DNA from: Anisus vortex
Taxonomy: Eukaryota; Mollusca; Gastropoda; Planorbidae
DNA length: 64,000 bases
Assembly: GCA_949126835.1 (NCBI GenBank)
Contig: OX421492.1
Coordinates: 40,224,498-40,288,497, forward strand
Reading direction: 5' to 3'
Each line of letters opens with the position of its first letter. Within the stretch, counting starts at the first letter, position 1. Below, in pieces: positions 1-10,771 of this stretch. A program made the position numbers and the translations under genes. The notes below the pieces were generated by a model that saw nothing but the letters and a program-made list of their open reading frames with translations, was not told the DNA's origin and ran no database searches.

Positions 1-10
1 AAGGTAAACA

Positions 11-370
11 ATGGAGTTCTTTGGATTTTCTTCGGCTGCGCCTAACTTGGATGCAAGCTTCTCCGCATTCCCAGAAGCAATACTTAAAAACTTCAACCCA
101 GATATCAGTCCGGTTCTGAGCTCCCCCATGCTTGACCCAGAGGCTAACATGATACAGCTACCAACCCTTTCTCAGATCTTGTCCATGCCTAGTGTCAAAA
201 CATGGGGAGCGGAAGTTGGTCGCTTGGTTCAAAACCTCCTGGAAGAATTGGTCCGACTCTCAGAGAAGCCTCTGGTCAGGCATGTGGTTGTTGGGATTGT
301 GACGGCGGCTATAGTTTACGGCGCATTAAAAACCAGAGCTAGTTGGAGTGAAGACGTCCAGTTTGATTTG
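11..370 (+). CDS. Gene 1 exon 1 (residues 1-120)
   Basis: It opens at ATG 11 and ends before the strong donor GTAAGG at 371, in phase 0. It encodes a Pro/Ser/Leu-rich start and the only clear hydrophobic segment of the protein, followed by basic KTR. The reading frame runs on to a stop at 589, but that part has intronic character. Confidence 0.7.
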
Positions 371-3300
371 GTAAGGTTGTCACAAGCACCACTAAAAGAA
401 GAGTTCTCAATACTTAGTTTTCGGCAAACTTTAATTGTTTACTGGCTCCTAGTGCTATGGTATAAGCATTTTAAAATGCATGCTCTTAACACAATATGCC
501 TACACTTTTCTTGTGTCATATTTGTTCATATGCAAGGACTAATGCATTTCAAATTTCTTTCTTCCCGACTGCCATCAGAAATAGAATAGGTTGCCGGAAC
601 TAGCCATGAAAACAAACAACATCATTAAAAACCCAAACAAATGCAATAGACTCCAACCACATATTTGGCCCGAATACTTTGTGTATAGAAGTATCTGTAA
701 CATATAGTTTTAGATATTATTTAAAGTAGGCCTACATTTAAACAGTGTAAAATAAAGCGACCACAAACACATATTAAAGCACATGTTATACAAACTGGTT
801 TATTATTAATGTCACTGTTCTCTCTATGCGCTTTTTGGCGCAGAGGAGCTGTAGTCAATACGAAAAAATGAGTTTACACCCACATTTATCATTTAAGTCC
901 GCCCATTGGCTCCGGGTGCCCTCGTTAATCACCGGAAACACCAGCTCCTCGAGATCTCCTCAGCACCCCTAACAAGGGGGAGGCAATGACACCCCATACT
1001 ATATGTTCTAGAGATATTATAACTAAGTATTTTTATTCGTTGATCATGCCTCAACGGCCGGCTGATCCTGTAGTTAGTACACAGGAATGTAGTTAGTACA
1101 CAGGAATGTAGTTAGTACACAGGAATGTAGTTAGTACACAGGAATGTAGTTAGTACACAGGAATGTAGTTAGCACACAGGAATGTAGTTAGCACACAGGA
1201 ATGTAGTTAGCACACAGGAATGTAGTTAGCACACAGGAATGTAGTTAGCACACAGGAATGTAGTTAGCACACAGGAATGTAGTTAGCACACAGGAATGTA
1301 GTTAGCACACAGGAATGTAGTTAGCACACAGGAATGTAGTTAGCACACAGGAATGTAGTTAGCACACCGGAATGTAGTTAGTACACAGGAATGTAGTTAG
1401 CACACAGGAATGTAGTTAGCACACAGGAATGTAGTTAGCACACAGGAATGTAGTTAGCACACAGGAATGTAGTTAGCACACAGGAATGTAGTTAGCACAC
1501 AGGAATGTAGTTAGCACACAGGAATGTAGTTAGTACACAGGAATGTAGTTAGTACACAGGAATGTAGTTAGTACACAGGAATGTAGTTAGTACACAGGAA
1601 TGTAGTTAGTACACAGGAATGTAGTTAGTACACAGGAATGTAGTTAGTACACAGGAATGTAGTTAGTACACAGGAATGTAGTTAGTACACAGGAATGTAG
1701 TTAGTACACAGGAATGTAGTTAGTACACAGGAATGCCAAAAGACCGCCTGATCCTGTAGTTAGTACACAGGAATGCCCAAAAGACCGCCTGATCCAGTAG
1801 TTAGTACACAGGAATGCCCAAAAGACCGCCTGATCCTGTAGTTAGTACACAGGAATGCCCAAAAGACCGCCTGATCCTGTAGTTAGTACACAGGAATGCC
1901 CAAAAGAATACCCGGGCTATGCCCTGCATTCGTCCAATCTTTGCCAAGGACATAATCTACTATATAAAAGGACAGTCTGTAACTTTAAAGACAGACATAT
2001 TATAAGACACGGTGAATCTCTTCTTTTTTTGGAAGATCTTTAATGGCACCCCAATTACATGGTACCTCAGTCAACTGTCCGTATTGTCCGTGCCCTGAGC
2101 CGTCCTCATATTGTAGATTCCACACAAGAGCAAAAAAGAAACAACAACCAAATTTGCTAAATACATTGTTTAATTATCTCTCTTTGTTCTATTCTTCTAT
2201 TGATACTGGTAGCTTATTATGAAATACAAGCTATGTGTATTATGTATTATGTATTATGAAATACAAGCTATGTGTATTATGTATTATGTATTATGAAATA
2301 CAAGCTATGTGTATTATGTATTATGTATTATGAAATACAAGCTATGTGTATTATGTATTATGTATTATGAAATACAAGCTATGTGTATTATGTATTATGT
2401 ATTATGAAATACAAGCTATGTGTATTATGTATTATGTATTATGAAATACAAGCTATGTGTATTATGTATTATGTATTATGAAATACAAGCTATGTGTATT
2501 ATGTATTATGTATTATGAAATGCAAGCTATGTGTGAGCCTACTCTAATTACTTTCCGCATTTTATTTTTGACAAGAAAGGGAGGGGGGGGGGCAAAATTG
2601 TTATTTTATAGTGACAAAATAAATTGACCAGCTTCATCAACCATAATCTAGCAAGGCGGAAATTTGAATTGGCTGCTTTGTTTTGCTAGTACTCACCAGG
2701 TACTCACGGATTGTTTCGGCGCCCGGAGGTGGCGGTGCCCGGCAAGCAACCAGCCCAGCTCAGTAAGAAGAAATCCAGCAACAGCCTACAGGTTGCTTGC
2801 AGGAGAACGCCCGTCAGGGAGAAAACGGGAGCGATCGGGGACCTGAAATTTCCCGATTACCTTCCCGCGGAAACCAAGCCCAAATCGCGAGTGTTGACTG
2901 CAGTGGCCTGCACCAACACGGAGAGTGAAAGCGGGGCAGATTCGAACATAGAAACCATCATCAACTCCACGGAGCTATTTCAGAGGTGACGTCTTAGTGG
3001 GCCTATATTATGTATACGTTGGCATTTGTTGTTATTGTTTTTGGCAGGGACGTTTATGTTTGATAAAACAGCATGTTACAAGGGAATATACTTCTGTAGG
3101 TCCAGTTATAAAACATATATAAAACAAAAGGTCAAATACACCTTGCTGACCACGTTGATCCATAGAAGACGTTCGGTGTTTTTTTTTTAGATATGCAAGA
3201 TTTTTTACTAGCACGATTCTCAGTCAACATTACTTTCCTTCAACGTATGTCAAGTAAGCCTATCCATCAAACCCCTGTAATGGTCTACATGTTTTAAACT

Positions 3301-6300
3301 GGATTTCAACCCAAGTCCATTGATGTTGCCATCTGAATTACGCGCTTAAAACTACCGTATACCATACACTATTTATAAAATGACTTTTTTTTAATTAAGC
3401 CTACCTGTTTTAGTACGGAACTACACAAGATCTAGTTTAGATCTATTAATTTTTTGCATTTGTTAATAAAGTTGTATTAATATATCAACTATTTATTTTG
3501 TAAACGAATAAAATAAATATATGGGGTCTAATTCCGTAGCCTGACGCCACAATAATCCCCAATATTCATTGTTATTATGTAAGCTAATTTGTTAATCTTT
3601 AAACGTTACTCGCCTACACTACAATATCCAACTTACGTACCCATGCAATGGGCAAATGTATTTTGAAGAGATACATTTTTTGTTTCTTATATTTAGACAG
3701 CTGAATGAAGCGCTGGGAAAGTTGGATGAAGTTAGGTTGAAGCTGGTGGAACTTGAGAATGACAAGAACTTACTTTCAGCTGAAATCGAGTTGAGGAAGA
3801 AAATTATTACCCGTCTGCAGAATGAAAACACTACAGAGAGGGACAAAAGACAACAGGCGGAGCTCAAGATGGAGGTATTCAAAAACAGATCTATTATAGT
3901 TTGAGGCGCGCGAAATAATAATGGTTACCGTGTTATATCAATTACATATTTGAATCATTAGTGTAGTGTGATGTATTCAACAAGCTAACCATGGAATCGT
4001 TAGTGTAGTGCGGTGTATTTAACAAGCTAACCATGGAATCGTTAGTGTAGTGCGGTGTATTTAACAAGCTAACCATTGAATCGTTAGTGTAATGCGGTGT
4101 ATTTAACAAGCTAACCATTGAATCGTAAGTGTAGTATAATGTATTCAACAGTCAACAATCTAACCATGGAATCGTTAGTGTAGTGCGGTGTATTTAACAA
4201 GCTAACCAATGAATCGTTAGTGTAGTGCGGTGTATTTAACAAGCTAACCATTGAATCGTTAGTGTAGTATAATGTATTCAACAGTCAACAATCTAACCAT
4301 TGAATCGTTAGTGCAGTGAGATGCATTCAACAATCTAACCATGGAATCGTTAGTGTAGTGCGGTGTATTTAACAAGCTAACCATTGAATCGTTAGTGTAG
4401 TGCGGTGTATTTAACAAGCTAACCATTGAATCGTTAGTGTAGTATAATGTATTCAACAGTCAACAATCTAACCATTGAATCCTTAGTGCAGTGAGATGCA
4501 TTCAACAAGCTAACCATTGAATCGTTAGTGTAGTATAATGTATTCAACAGTCAACAATCTAACCATTGAATCGTTAGTGCAGTGAGATGCATTCAACAAT
4601 CTAACCATGGAATCGTTAGTGTAGTGCGGTGTATTTAACAAGCTAACCATTGAATCGTTAGTGTAGTATAATGTATTCAACAGTCAACAATCTAACCATT
4701 GAATCGTTAGTGCAGTGAGATGCATTCAACAAGCTAACCATTGAATCGTTAGTGCAGTGAGATGCATTCAACAAGCTAACCATTGAATCGTTAGTGCAGT
4801 GAGATGCATTCAACAAGCTAACCATTGAATCGTTAGTGCAGTGCGATGCATTCAACAAGCTAACCATTGAATCGTTAGTACAGTGAGATGCATTCAACAA
4901 GCTAACCATTGAATCGTTAGTGCAGTGAGATGCATTCAACAAGCTAACCATTGAATCGTTAGTGCAGTGAGATGCATTCAACAAGCTAACCATTGAATCG
5001 TTAGTGCAGTGAGATGCATTCAACAAGCTAACCATTGAATCGTTAGTGTAGTGAGATGCATTCAACAAGCTAACCTTTGACTAAAACGTGATATTGTAGT
5101 GAGTAGCGTAGTCAATTCAATATGTCTCTAAGCTAACAGTCTAGTTCCCATGGAGACGTATTTTCATTGATATACAACTTTTCTTGGACACCCAGATGAT
5201 GGAAATCGAAAACCATCAACTGCGCCATGTAAGAAAAGAATTACTTATGAAGGCCGGCCAAGTGGAGAGGCTGGAAAAGTTTTTGAGAGAGAAAGAAGAG
5301 CAACAAGAGAGATTATTTGACGAAGTAAGTTGTTTAATAAATTGAAATCTATACACATATCTCTTTTATGATTACCCGCTGTGGTATAGGTCTACATTTG
5401 TTCGAAAACGAAGATCAATGTGCTCTCTATATTATTATTGGTTGAATCAGATGAATAACAAATTAGCTTGCTTTGATATTTCTGCTATTTGATAACGTGA
5501 AACACTTCGTTTCGGAATTTCCGATTGCACTAGACTTCCGGTTTAGTAATTCGCTATGATTTTCTCAATGGAAACATAAGATTAAAGCCGAAAGTTGTAT
5601 AAGCTTACAGTGGAAGTCTTTAGGGAAGTTTAGGAGTCATTAAAGACAGTGTTATTGGCTACGCACGAAAAAAAAAACAAGTGTTAAGCTCTAAAAATAG
5701 AGCAAGCGATCCATAGCATTATAGTCTTTGATTGTTCAAATATCATGGTTTTATTTTTTTTTTAAATCAATCATAGACCACCGACAAAACAGTTTTACTT
5801 TTTCTAAACTTCTTTCAAGAATGTTGTACTACCGAGGAGTGTGGCACAGGTTCGGGCCAGAGAGTTTGGAGAATTACAGCATCGCTTGCAGAAACTGGAA
5901 TCGGAATTGAGTCTTTCATCGATCAATGCCAACAGCAGGTAACATAAACAACGTTTGGTCCTGGCGGATAATAATGATATCGTTTCTTAAATATTACTTT
6001 TACTTTACATTATAACAAGAATCAGCATTGTTATAGGGACTAGCCTTACACTGGCATGATTTTTTTTTAAACATCATGCCCTTCTGTAAGTCAATACTTT
6101 AGGTTTAAACCACGCGCTGCACACTTTGTTGTTCTGTGTATTTCTAAGATGTAGGCTTAAACCATTTGAACCCGTGTTTTTTTTTATAAGTAAAATGTAA
6201 AAATATATATGAATCTCTCCCTTCCCATTTAACTCCAGCGCAGGATTTCCCTATACGCTACACAAGCTATGGCTCTTAGGGCCCCCACATTCTTGGACCC

Positions 6301-8739
6301 CCCTTTCCCCCCCCCCCCCAAAAAAATAAATAAAAATAATAATAAATAATTGTCCAAGTGAGCAACTGTCATCTATAATTAAATATACTGCAGCATTATT
6401 TGACCCAATGCCACACGTCCGGAACATCCCATACTCTTCACCCAATTTTTAAAAAGGTTTGAAATAAGATAAAATTGTGTATTTAACAAAAACATTGTTT
6501 TAGTTTTTTCTGTTTTCTAAAATGGAGGAGTTTGAATTTATGGGAATGTAATATTTGTGGAGTTACTTGCTGGATGAATTTCACAAGACTAGTCAATCAC
6601 TGCAAGACCTCCAAATTTGTCTAGATTCTAGATGTATGTAGGAAATTGTATGCTTCACTTTCGGATTTTGTTAAAGGTTTCAGGGATATGTTTGATCATT
6701 TTGAAGAAAAAGCAAAGGAAAAATTACCTGATGTTGATTACAATAAAAGCAGATATAGATATAGAAGAAGGCTTATCAATGATGATGAAGATAATGCTTT
6801 AGAGAACATTGAGACAAGAGACAAGTTCAGAATCAAAACATTTATACCTGAGATGGATGCATTAGAGTCAAGTCTGGCTTAGCGGGCCTCAGTATACAAT
6901 GATCTGCAAAAAATGTTTAATTCTTAACAAAATTAGAAGCTACAGAAGAAGAGATTCGTGAAGGAGTTAGTGCTTTATGCCAAACATATCCTGGAGATTT
7001 GGACCTGAATCTTGTAGAAGTCAAGCATTTTCATCAATATGTTAGACATAGTCAAGCCTTTGGTTCAGTGGAACATGATAGTCTGACACACCAGGATCTG
7101 TTTAGGATATTTAACGATCGTGTCCAATCAGCATTCCCTAATGTAGTAGCGATTTTGAGATTGTTTCTTGGTATGATAGTTGTGAATTGCTCTGGAGAAA
7201 GATATTTTTATCAGCTGAAGTAGTTAAAAAATGAATTTAGTACAACAATGACTCAAGCTAAATTATGTTCCCTCAGTCTCATGTGCATAGAAATGTGACA
7301 AACTACGCAGTTAATCATTTGATGATGTCATCGGTGACTTTGCTCTGGCAAAGACAAGAAAGGAAATATTTTAGTTTAACATAATTCCTTAATCCTTATA
7401 GCATGTTTCAAGAGATTAGATAGTAAGCCTTTTTAAATTGTGCCTTTTAAAAGAACTTTTGTTTCTTTTTACCAGAGTTTGCATTTTTAAGTTTGTTATG
7501 AATAAAATGATTTTAAGTAAAAGATTTATTATTTTATTATCTATATATTATCTATATATTCTTTAGATATCCGAGCATCATATTTGGCACTGACATATAG
7601 CCTAATATCTGGACATAAAAGGGCCTCACATTTCAAATAGCTTAGGGCCTTATCAAGTCTCAATCCGGCCCTGTATATAACTCTAAAACACACTCTGTCT
7701 CTTTTATTAGAGTTCTTTCCGTATCCCTCTCTTACTCACTCAAACCCTATCTCATCACTCTCTCGTTCCCTTTCGTCTCTCTCTTCCTCTTCGACTCTTT
7801 AACGCGCCATTCTCCCCTGTTCTCCCATTCTTTCATACCTTTCAAACACTCTTTAAATGTAATCCGTGAGTAGATATCCGTATATCCTATTTTCCAATAC
7901 TGCATTTATAATGTTTCCACAGAGGTAAGATACCGCCAAGCGAAGGTCCCGGCCTTGAAAGGCTGAGAAATAAAAACTATTGCTCTCACGCCAACACTGT
8001 GGAGTCCTTGCACAGAAATGCCACAGCGGGCACTTCGCCACTGAGTGGCGACACACAAAGTACAGCAAGCAAGTCCACAACGGAGAACATGCATTCCTTG
8101 AAAACCTCCCTTCAGAAAATCAACTCCTCGGAAATCAGCCTGGCCGCCACCAACGACACCGCCGTGAGCGAAACTGGCCGGTCGACCAGGAGTCATGGAA
8201 AAGGGGTCATCGCCCAGCTGAGGGCCTTCATAACCGGAAACGGCGACAGTGGCAGCGAGTCCGAAGTGGAGATGCCAGCCGATGAGGACAATTACCAGCC
8301 TTCCGACGGTCAGAGCAGCGTTTTCATGTCCGCCTCGTGCGGGTCGGATTCGTCTGGAAATGAAGAAGTGACGGTCATCTCGAACAAAGCTTACCACAAG
8401 AAGGCCAGGGCCGACGCCAACAGGAGGGCTAGCCGATTTAAGCGCAGGAAACAGCCGCAGTGCGAGAGAGATGTCAATGTTTCAAAGTGTTTGCAGGAAA
8501 ACCAAGAACAACAATTTCTAAACGAGCCTGAAACGGTTGCTTCCACCGAAGACGCCAAAAGCGTCAGCCCAACACACTCACGATTGACGCACTGTTCTCG
8601 TACAAGCTCGCTACACAGCGCCGGTTCCGCAAAAAAAGAAAGCCAAGTTACCCCTGACAACGGAAACAGCGAAAGTTCTGAAGAACGTGGCACCGAAAGC
8701 GAAGAATCTTGGACTGTCATCCTACCCACTGTGGCTTGA
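11..8739 (+). CDS. Gene 1: predicted single-pass membrane coiled-coil protein, six exons, 622 aa
   Basis: I join six exons: 11-370, 2690-2985, 3697-3874, 5196-5324, 5850-5938 and 7923-8739. Every junction has GT/AG borders and compatible phase, and the 1866 coding bases give 622 residues plus a TGA stop. The ATG at 11 follows an in-frame TAA at 5-7, which supports it as the start. Visible parts are a hydrophobic segment near residues 88-107 (HVVVGIVTAAIVYGAL), a Lys/Arg-rich stretch at about 130-180, a heptad-like coiled coil at about 217-345 rich in Leu, Glu, Lys and Gln, and a long polar Ser/Glu/Thr-rich tail ending in WTVILPTVA. I recognise no enzymatic motif or family. The layout would fit a membrane-anchored tether or scaffold, but that is inference. 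The introns are loaded with minisatellites and a hAT relic. A missed small exon or a different 5' end is possible. Confidence 0.72.
371..1068 (+). other. Gene 1 intron 1, first part: no feature recognised
   Basis: AT-rich intron sequence with no splice-bounded open frame. A GC-richer stretch at 890-970 (GCCCATTGGCTCCGGGTGCC) resembles the interior of an old interspersed repeat, but I cannot assign it. Confidence 0.4.
1069..1733. repeat. 19-bp minisatellite, 35 copies
   Basis: The unit TGTAGTTAGTACACAGGAA repeats without length change for 665 bases, exactly 35 copies. Copies differ mainly at one site (GTACAC or GCACAC), in blocks of 5 TAC, 11 CAC (the last with an extra A-to-C change), 1 TAC, 7 CAC and 11 TAC. 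The array lies in gene 1 intron 1. Confidence 0.95.
1735..1897. repeat. 41-bp composite repeat fused to the 19-bp array, four copies
   Basis: Units start at 1735 (40 bp, one C short), 1775, 1816 and 1857. Each joins GCCCAAAAGACCGCCTGATC to one copy of the 19-bp unit. The sequence just before the array (CCTCAACGGCCGGCTGATCC) is a diverged version of the non-19-mer part, so the 19-bp array probably expanded inside an older 41-bp unit. Confidence 0.9.
1898..2220 (+). other. Intron 1 spacer with TATA-like sequence
   Basis: This lies between two minisatellites. It contains CTATATAAAAGGACAG at about 1959, a good TATA-box match, but no coding exon follows directly. It could be the relic of a transposon promoter; nothing else supports a transcription start. 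Confidence 0.25.
2221..2535. repeat. 37-bp minisatellite, eight full copies and one partial
   Basis: The unit opens with GAAATACAAGCTATGTGTAT and continues with TATGTATTA motifs. Copies start at 2221 and every 37 bases to 2480 and are nearly identical; the partial copy at 2517 carries ATGC for ATAC. The TATTATG sub-motif shows it grew from a shorter internal repeat. It lies in gene 1 intron 1. Confidence 0.93.
2690..2985 (+). CDS. Gene 1 exon 2 (residues 121-219)
   Basis: The acceptor TTTTGCTAG ends at 2689, the only position that keeps phase 0 with exon 1 and opens the frame, because the upstream codon is TAG. The donor is AG|GTGACG at 2986, phase 2. GC content is clearly above the flanks. 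It encodes a basic, polar region ending in STELFQR. The alternative acceptor CACCAG at 2699 would break the frame with exon 1. Confidence 0.65.
3697..3874 (+). CDS. Gene 1 exon 3, coiled coil (residues 219-278)
   Basis: Acceptor TATATTTAG ends at 3696 and donor GTATTC begins at 3875. The phase 2 join from exon 2 makes an Arg codon and the exon ends in phase 0. It encodes QLNEALGKLDEVRLKLVELE and more of the same, with leucines at heptad spacing and alternating charges, typical of a parallel coiled coil. Confidence 0.75.
3955..5078. repeat. 42-bp intronic minisatellite with three unit types
   Basis: Roughly 25 units of TTGAATCGTTAGTGNAGTG plus ATTTAACAAGCTAACCA or close variants lie in the intron between exons 3 and 4 of gene 1. 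Three variants alternate: one with GCGGTGTATTTAAC, one with TATAATGTATTCAACAGTCA (slightly longer), and one with GAGATGCATTCAAC, which takes over as a homogenised block from about 4690 onward. Because 42 is a multiple of three, the minus strand stays open for up to 136 codons (motif HYTNDSMVSLLNTP). That is a by-product of the unit length, as the array sits between coding exons of the other strand. Confidence 0.9.
5196..5324 (+). CDS. Gene 1 exon 4, coiled coil (residues 279-321)
   Basis: Acceptor CACCCAG ends at 5195 and the donor GTAAGT at 5325 is optimal. It has 43 codons, phase 0 at both ends. It encodes MMEIENHQLRHVRKELLMKA followed by REKEEQQERLFDE, continuing the heptads of exon 3. Confidence 0.75.
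5850..5938 (+). CDS. Gene 1 exon 5, end of coiled coil (residues 322-351)
   Basis: Acceptor GTGGCACAG ends at 5849 and donor AG|GTAACA follows 5938. It starts in phase 0 and ends in phase 2. It encodes VRAREFGELQHRLQKLESEL followed by a Ser-rich turn, so the coiled coil ends here. An overlapping open frame from 5728 breaks the heptads and is not coding. Confidence 0.7.
6241..7673 (+). mobile_element. Degenerate hAT transposon (ZMYM/TTF-type) in gene 1 intron 5
   Basis: The left end CAGGATTTCCCTATACGC and the right end TCAATCCGGCCCTG are imperfect inverted repeats of the CAGGGCCGGATT type common in hAT elements. Inside are broken transposase pieces: 6646-6882 (FVKGFRDMFDHFEEKAKEKL) and 6999-7223 with the hAT dimerisation signature FPNVVAILRLFLG then SGERYFYQLK. 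A stop at 7221-7223 is followed in frame by LKNEFSTTMTQAKLCSLSL, still recognisable. No clean 8-bp target duplication is left, so the element is old and inactive. It lies on the gene's + strand. Confidence 0.72.
6646..7290 (+). pseudogene. hAT transposase remnant
   Basis: Two open stretches with stops and a frame change between them encode a middle portion and the C-terminal dimerisation region of a hAT transposase. The N-terminal BED/TTF zinc finger and most of the catalytic core are missing, so no activity is expected. The motif FPN...LRLFL...SGER matches the family pattern in which a Ser/Ala-Glu-Arg follows a Leu/Ile-rich helix. Confidence 0.7.
7923..8739 (+). CDS. Gene 1 exon 6, polar C-terminal tail and stop
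   Basis: Acceptor TTTCCACAG ends at 7922 after a long pyrimidine tract (7690-7860). The phase 2 join to exon 5 makes Arg, and the frame then runs 271 codons to TGA at 8737-8739. It is much more GC-rich than its surroundings. The tail is rich in Ser, Thr, Glu, Asn and Gln, has a basic patch (ASRFKRRKQ) and an acidic patch (SESEVEMPADED), and ends ESWTVILPTVA. It looks intrinsically disordered. Confidence 0.78.
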
Positions 8740-9690
8740 TGCTGTCTTTGTTTTTTTTAGTCATGCTTTTGTAAAAACGAAAAACATAATAGAAAAAAAT
8801 TAATATATCAATAAATAGATTTGTGTCCTTATACTTAACATAAATCTAGTGGTATTTACATAGGCCTAAACTAAATAGGCCAACCTATTTGGCCTCCTAG
8901 TCGTATTATAGATAATTGTTCTTTAAACTGTTTCATTAATAGTCTACATAAAAGAATAAAAGCTCGCATTTTTTAAATATTGTTTTTAACATGTTATGAA
9001 TAGTTCATTTTGCATTTTTTTAAATAAAGTTATTGAGAAGGGGGGCTGTTTCTTTTGTGTGTCCGAATTTATAGTAGGTTATTATGGATTGCAACAATTA
9101 AAAGTAAAATAGAAAAGTAAACTAGAGATTTTCGATTACATACTGTGCATTGAATACAAAACTTCTAATATGTTAGAAAAAACATCGGAGGCGAGCGACT
9201 GGAAAAAAAAACTAAGGACTCAGCTCTAAATACATTGTTAGGCTACTGTTAGATTATTTCGATCAACTTGTATTTGCCCCATCATTGTTTAACAATGCCT
9301 TGACCACATGATACTAATACCAGTTATCCATCCAGGCCCTTTTTAGCATAGGCTTTAATGTTATTTAGGCCTACAACAGATACAACAGTACAGGTTACAC
9401 TCAATATAAATGCAACTGACAAAATGTCAAGGAATTATGATACTCATTAGAAATATGTCACCTAAGCAGAAGTGAAGAGCAAAAACAATAACACAGATAT
9501 TGACTTCCAAGATAAAGTTCTTATGAAATAAGCAAGAAAGTACACATTAATAAATATTTAACCCCCCCCCCCCCCTGTGAATTCGACCCTAATGGTTAGT
9601 GACTTACAATTTATTATAATTTAAGCTCAGCCTACGTGAGAAATTCTCTTTTATTTGACCAAATAAGTGTTGACTCAACAAAGTATTGCA
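8740..9690 (+). other. 3' flank of gene 1: no feature recognised beyond poly(A) signals
   Basis: AT-rich, with a poly-C run at about 9563-9576. No open frame or repeat pair that I can see. Confidence 0.4.
8955..9028 (+). terminator. Likely polyadenylation signals of gene 1
   Basis: AATAAA occurs at 8955-8960 and again at 9023-9028, about 215 and 285 bases after the stop codon. The second is followed by a G/T-rich stretch (GGGGGGCTGTTTCTTTTGTG), as expected downstream of a cleavage site. Confidence 0.45.
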
Positions 9691-10771
9691 GTTAAGAGAA
9701 ATTGATACATTGTAACCATGCAAAGTTGATAGTTAATAAAATGTTTAAAAATGTACATATAAATTCTTTATGTAATATTTTTAACAATATTTTATAGTTT
9801 TATCATTTTAAAGCTACAATTGTAGCCTAAACTACTTTTTTTTTATAAAGGAAAAAAAAGAAAACATGTAGAAATATTGACGCAAATTTAACGTGATAAT
9901 TGTCTCCCTTTAATTAAATTAAGTTACCAAATTTGAGTGATGCCAACAAGTTTTAATATAACTAATTTTATTACTTCTTAATTATTATTTCTGTTTAAAA
10001 ATCTAGAAATACGCTATTTACTTCAAGATGTACTTAGGGGAATTAAAGGTATTTACGTTAATTAGTTGTAAATAAACAGTTCCTGCATTAATTGTTTTTA
10101 AGTTGATTTAAGTAGTTTTTTTTTCAAAAACATTTTCGGTTGTAACAATTACATAATATAATACCAGTAAATAAGCCTCTTATATTTTGGAAAATAATTA
10201 AACAAAATTGTTTTAGAATTAGATCTAATTATATGTGTATGCCTTATTAAAGAAGACGAGAAAAAAATCTCTTTTGAATGTAATTAGCTTGTTTCAATTA
10301 ATCAGCGCCTTGTCTTGAATGCTCTTCGCTAATTGTACAATGTCAGTTACATATTTAATTACTTCTAGGTGGTCAAATGTAAGTGACCTCTTTGTATGCT
10401 TAAAACAATTTTCATGGGCGACAAAATTGGTCAAAAGCTGAAAGTAGAGTGAATACCAAGCATTTGAGAATAACAGATGACTTTCCCAAGCAGCTTCCAT
10501 CAAGATATTGTAGCAAATTGGCACATTTAATTTTGTATGCCTTTTTTATTTTTAAAATTCAACTTGCTACATTTTAAAATATCCAATTTGGCTTAAAAAA
10601 AAAAGACTTTGATCTGTGTAGGTTGTAGTAAGATCAAGACATTCAGGCTTGTAAGAGAAGGTGCGTCCGTGAATTTGAAAGTCATCACAAGTTTAGAAAA
10701 CTCTACTTTGAGCGCTTCAATGAAGTTCCGAAAAACCCACCTATCTTAATTTGCCTTAATTTATGGAAGTA

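Noticed and set aside
1069..1897. CRISPR-like array
   Set aside because: Units are directly adjacent without unique spacers, in a eukaryotic intron.
1955..1975. Alternative promoter (TATATAAAAGG)
   Set aside because: A TATA match alone in AT-rich intron DNA; no exon or start context downstream.
4658..5068. 136-codon minus-strand open frame with 14-residue repeats as a gene
   Set aside because: It is an effect of a 42-bp minisatellite lying in an intron of the + strand gene; no start context, splice sites or unique sequence.
7906..8729. Minus-strand and alternative-frame open frames over 100 codons
   Set aside because: Shadows of exon 6 of gene 1, whose + strand frame continues the coiled-coil exons in phase.
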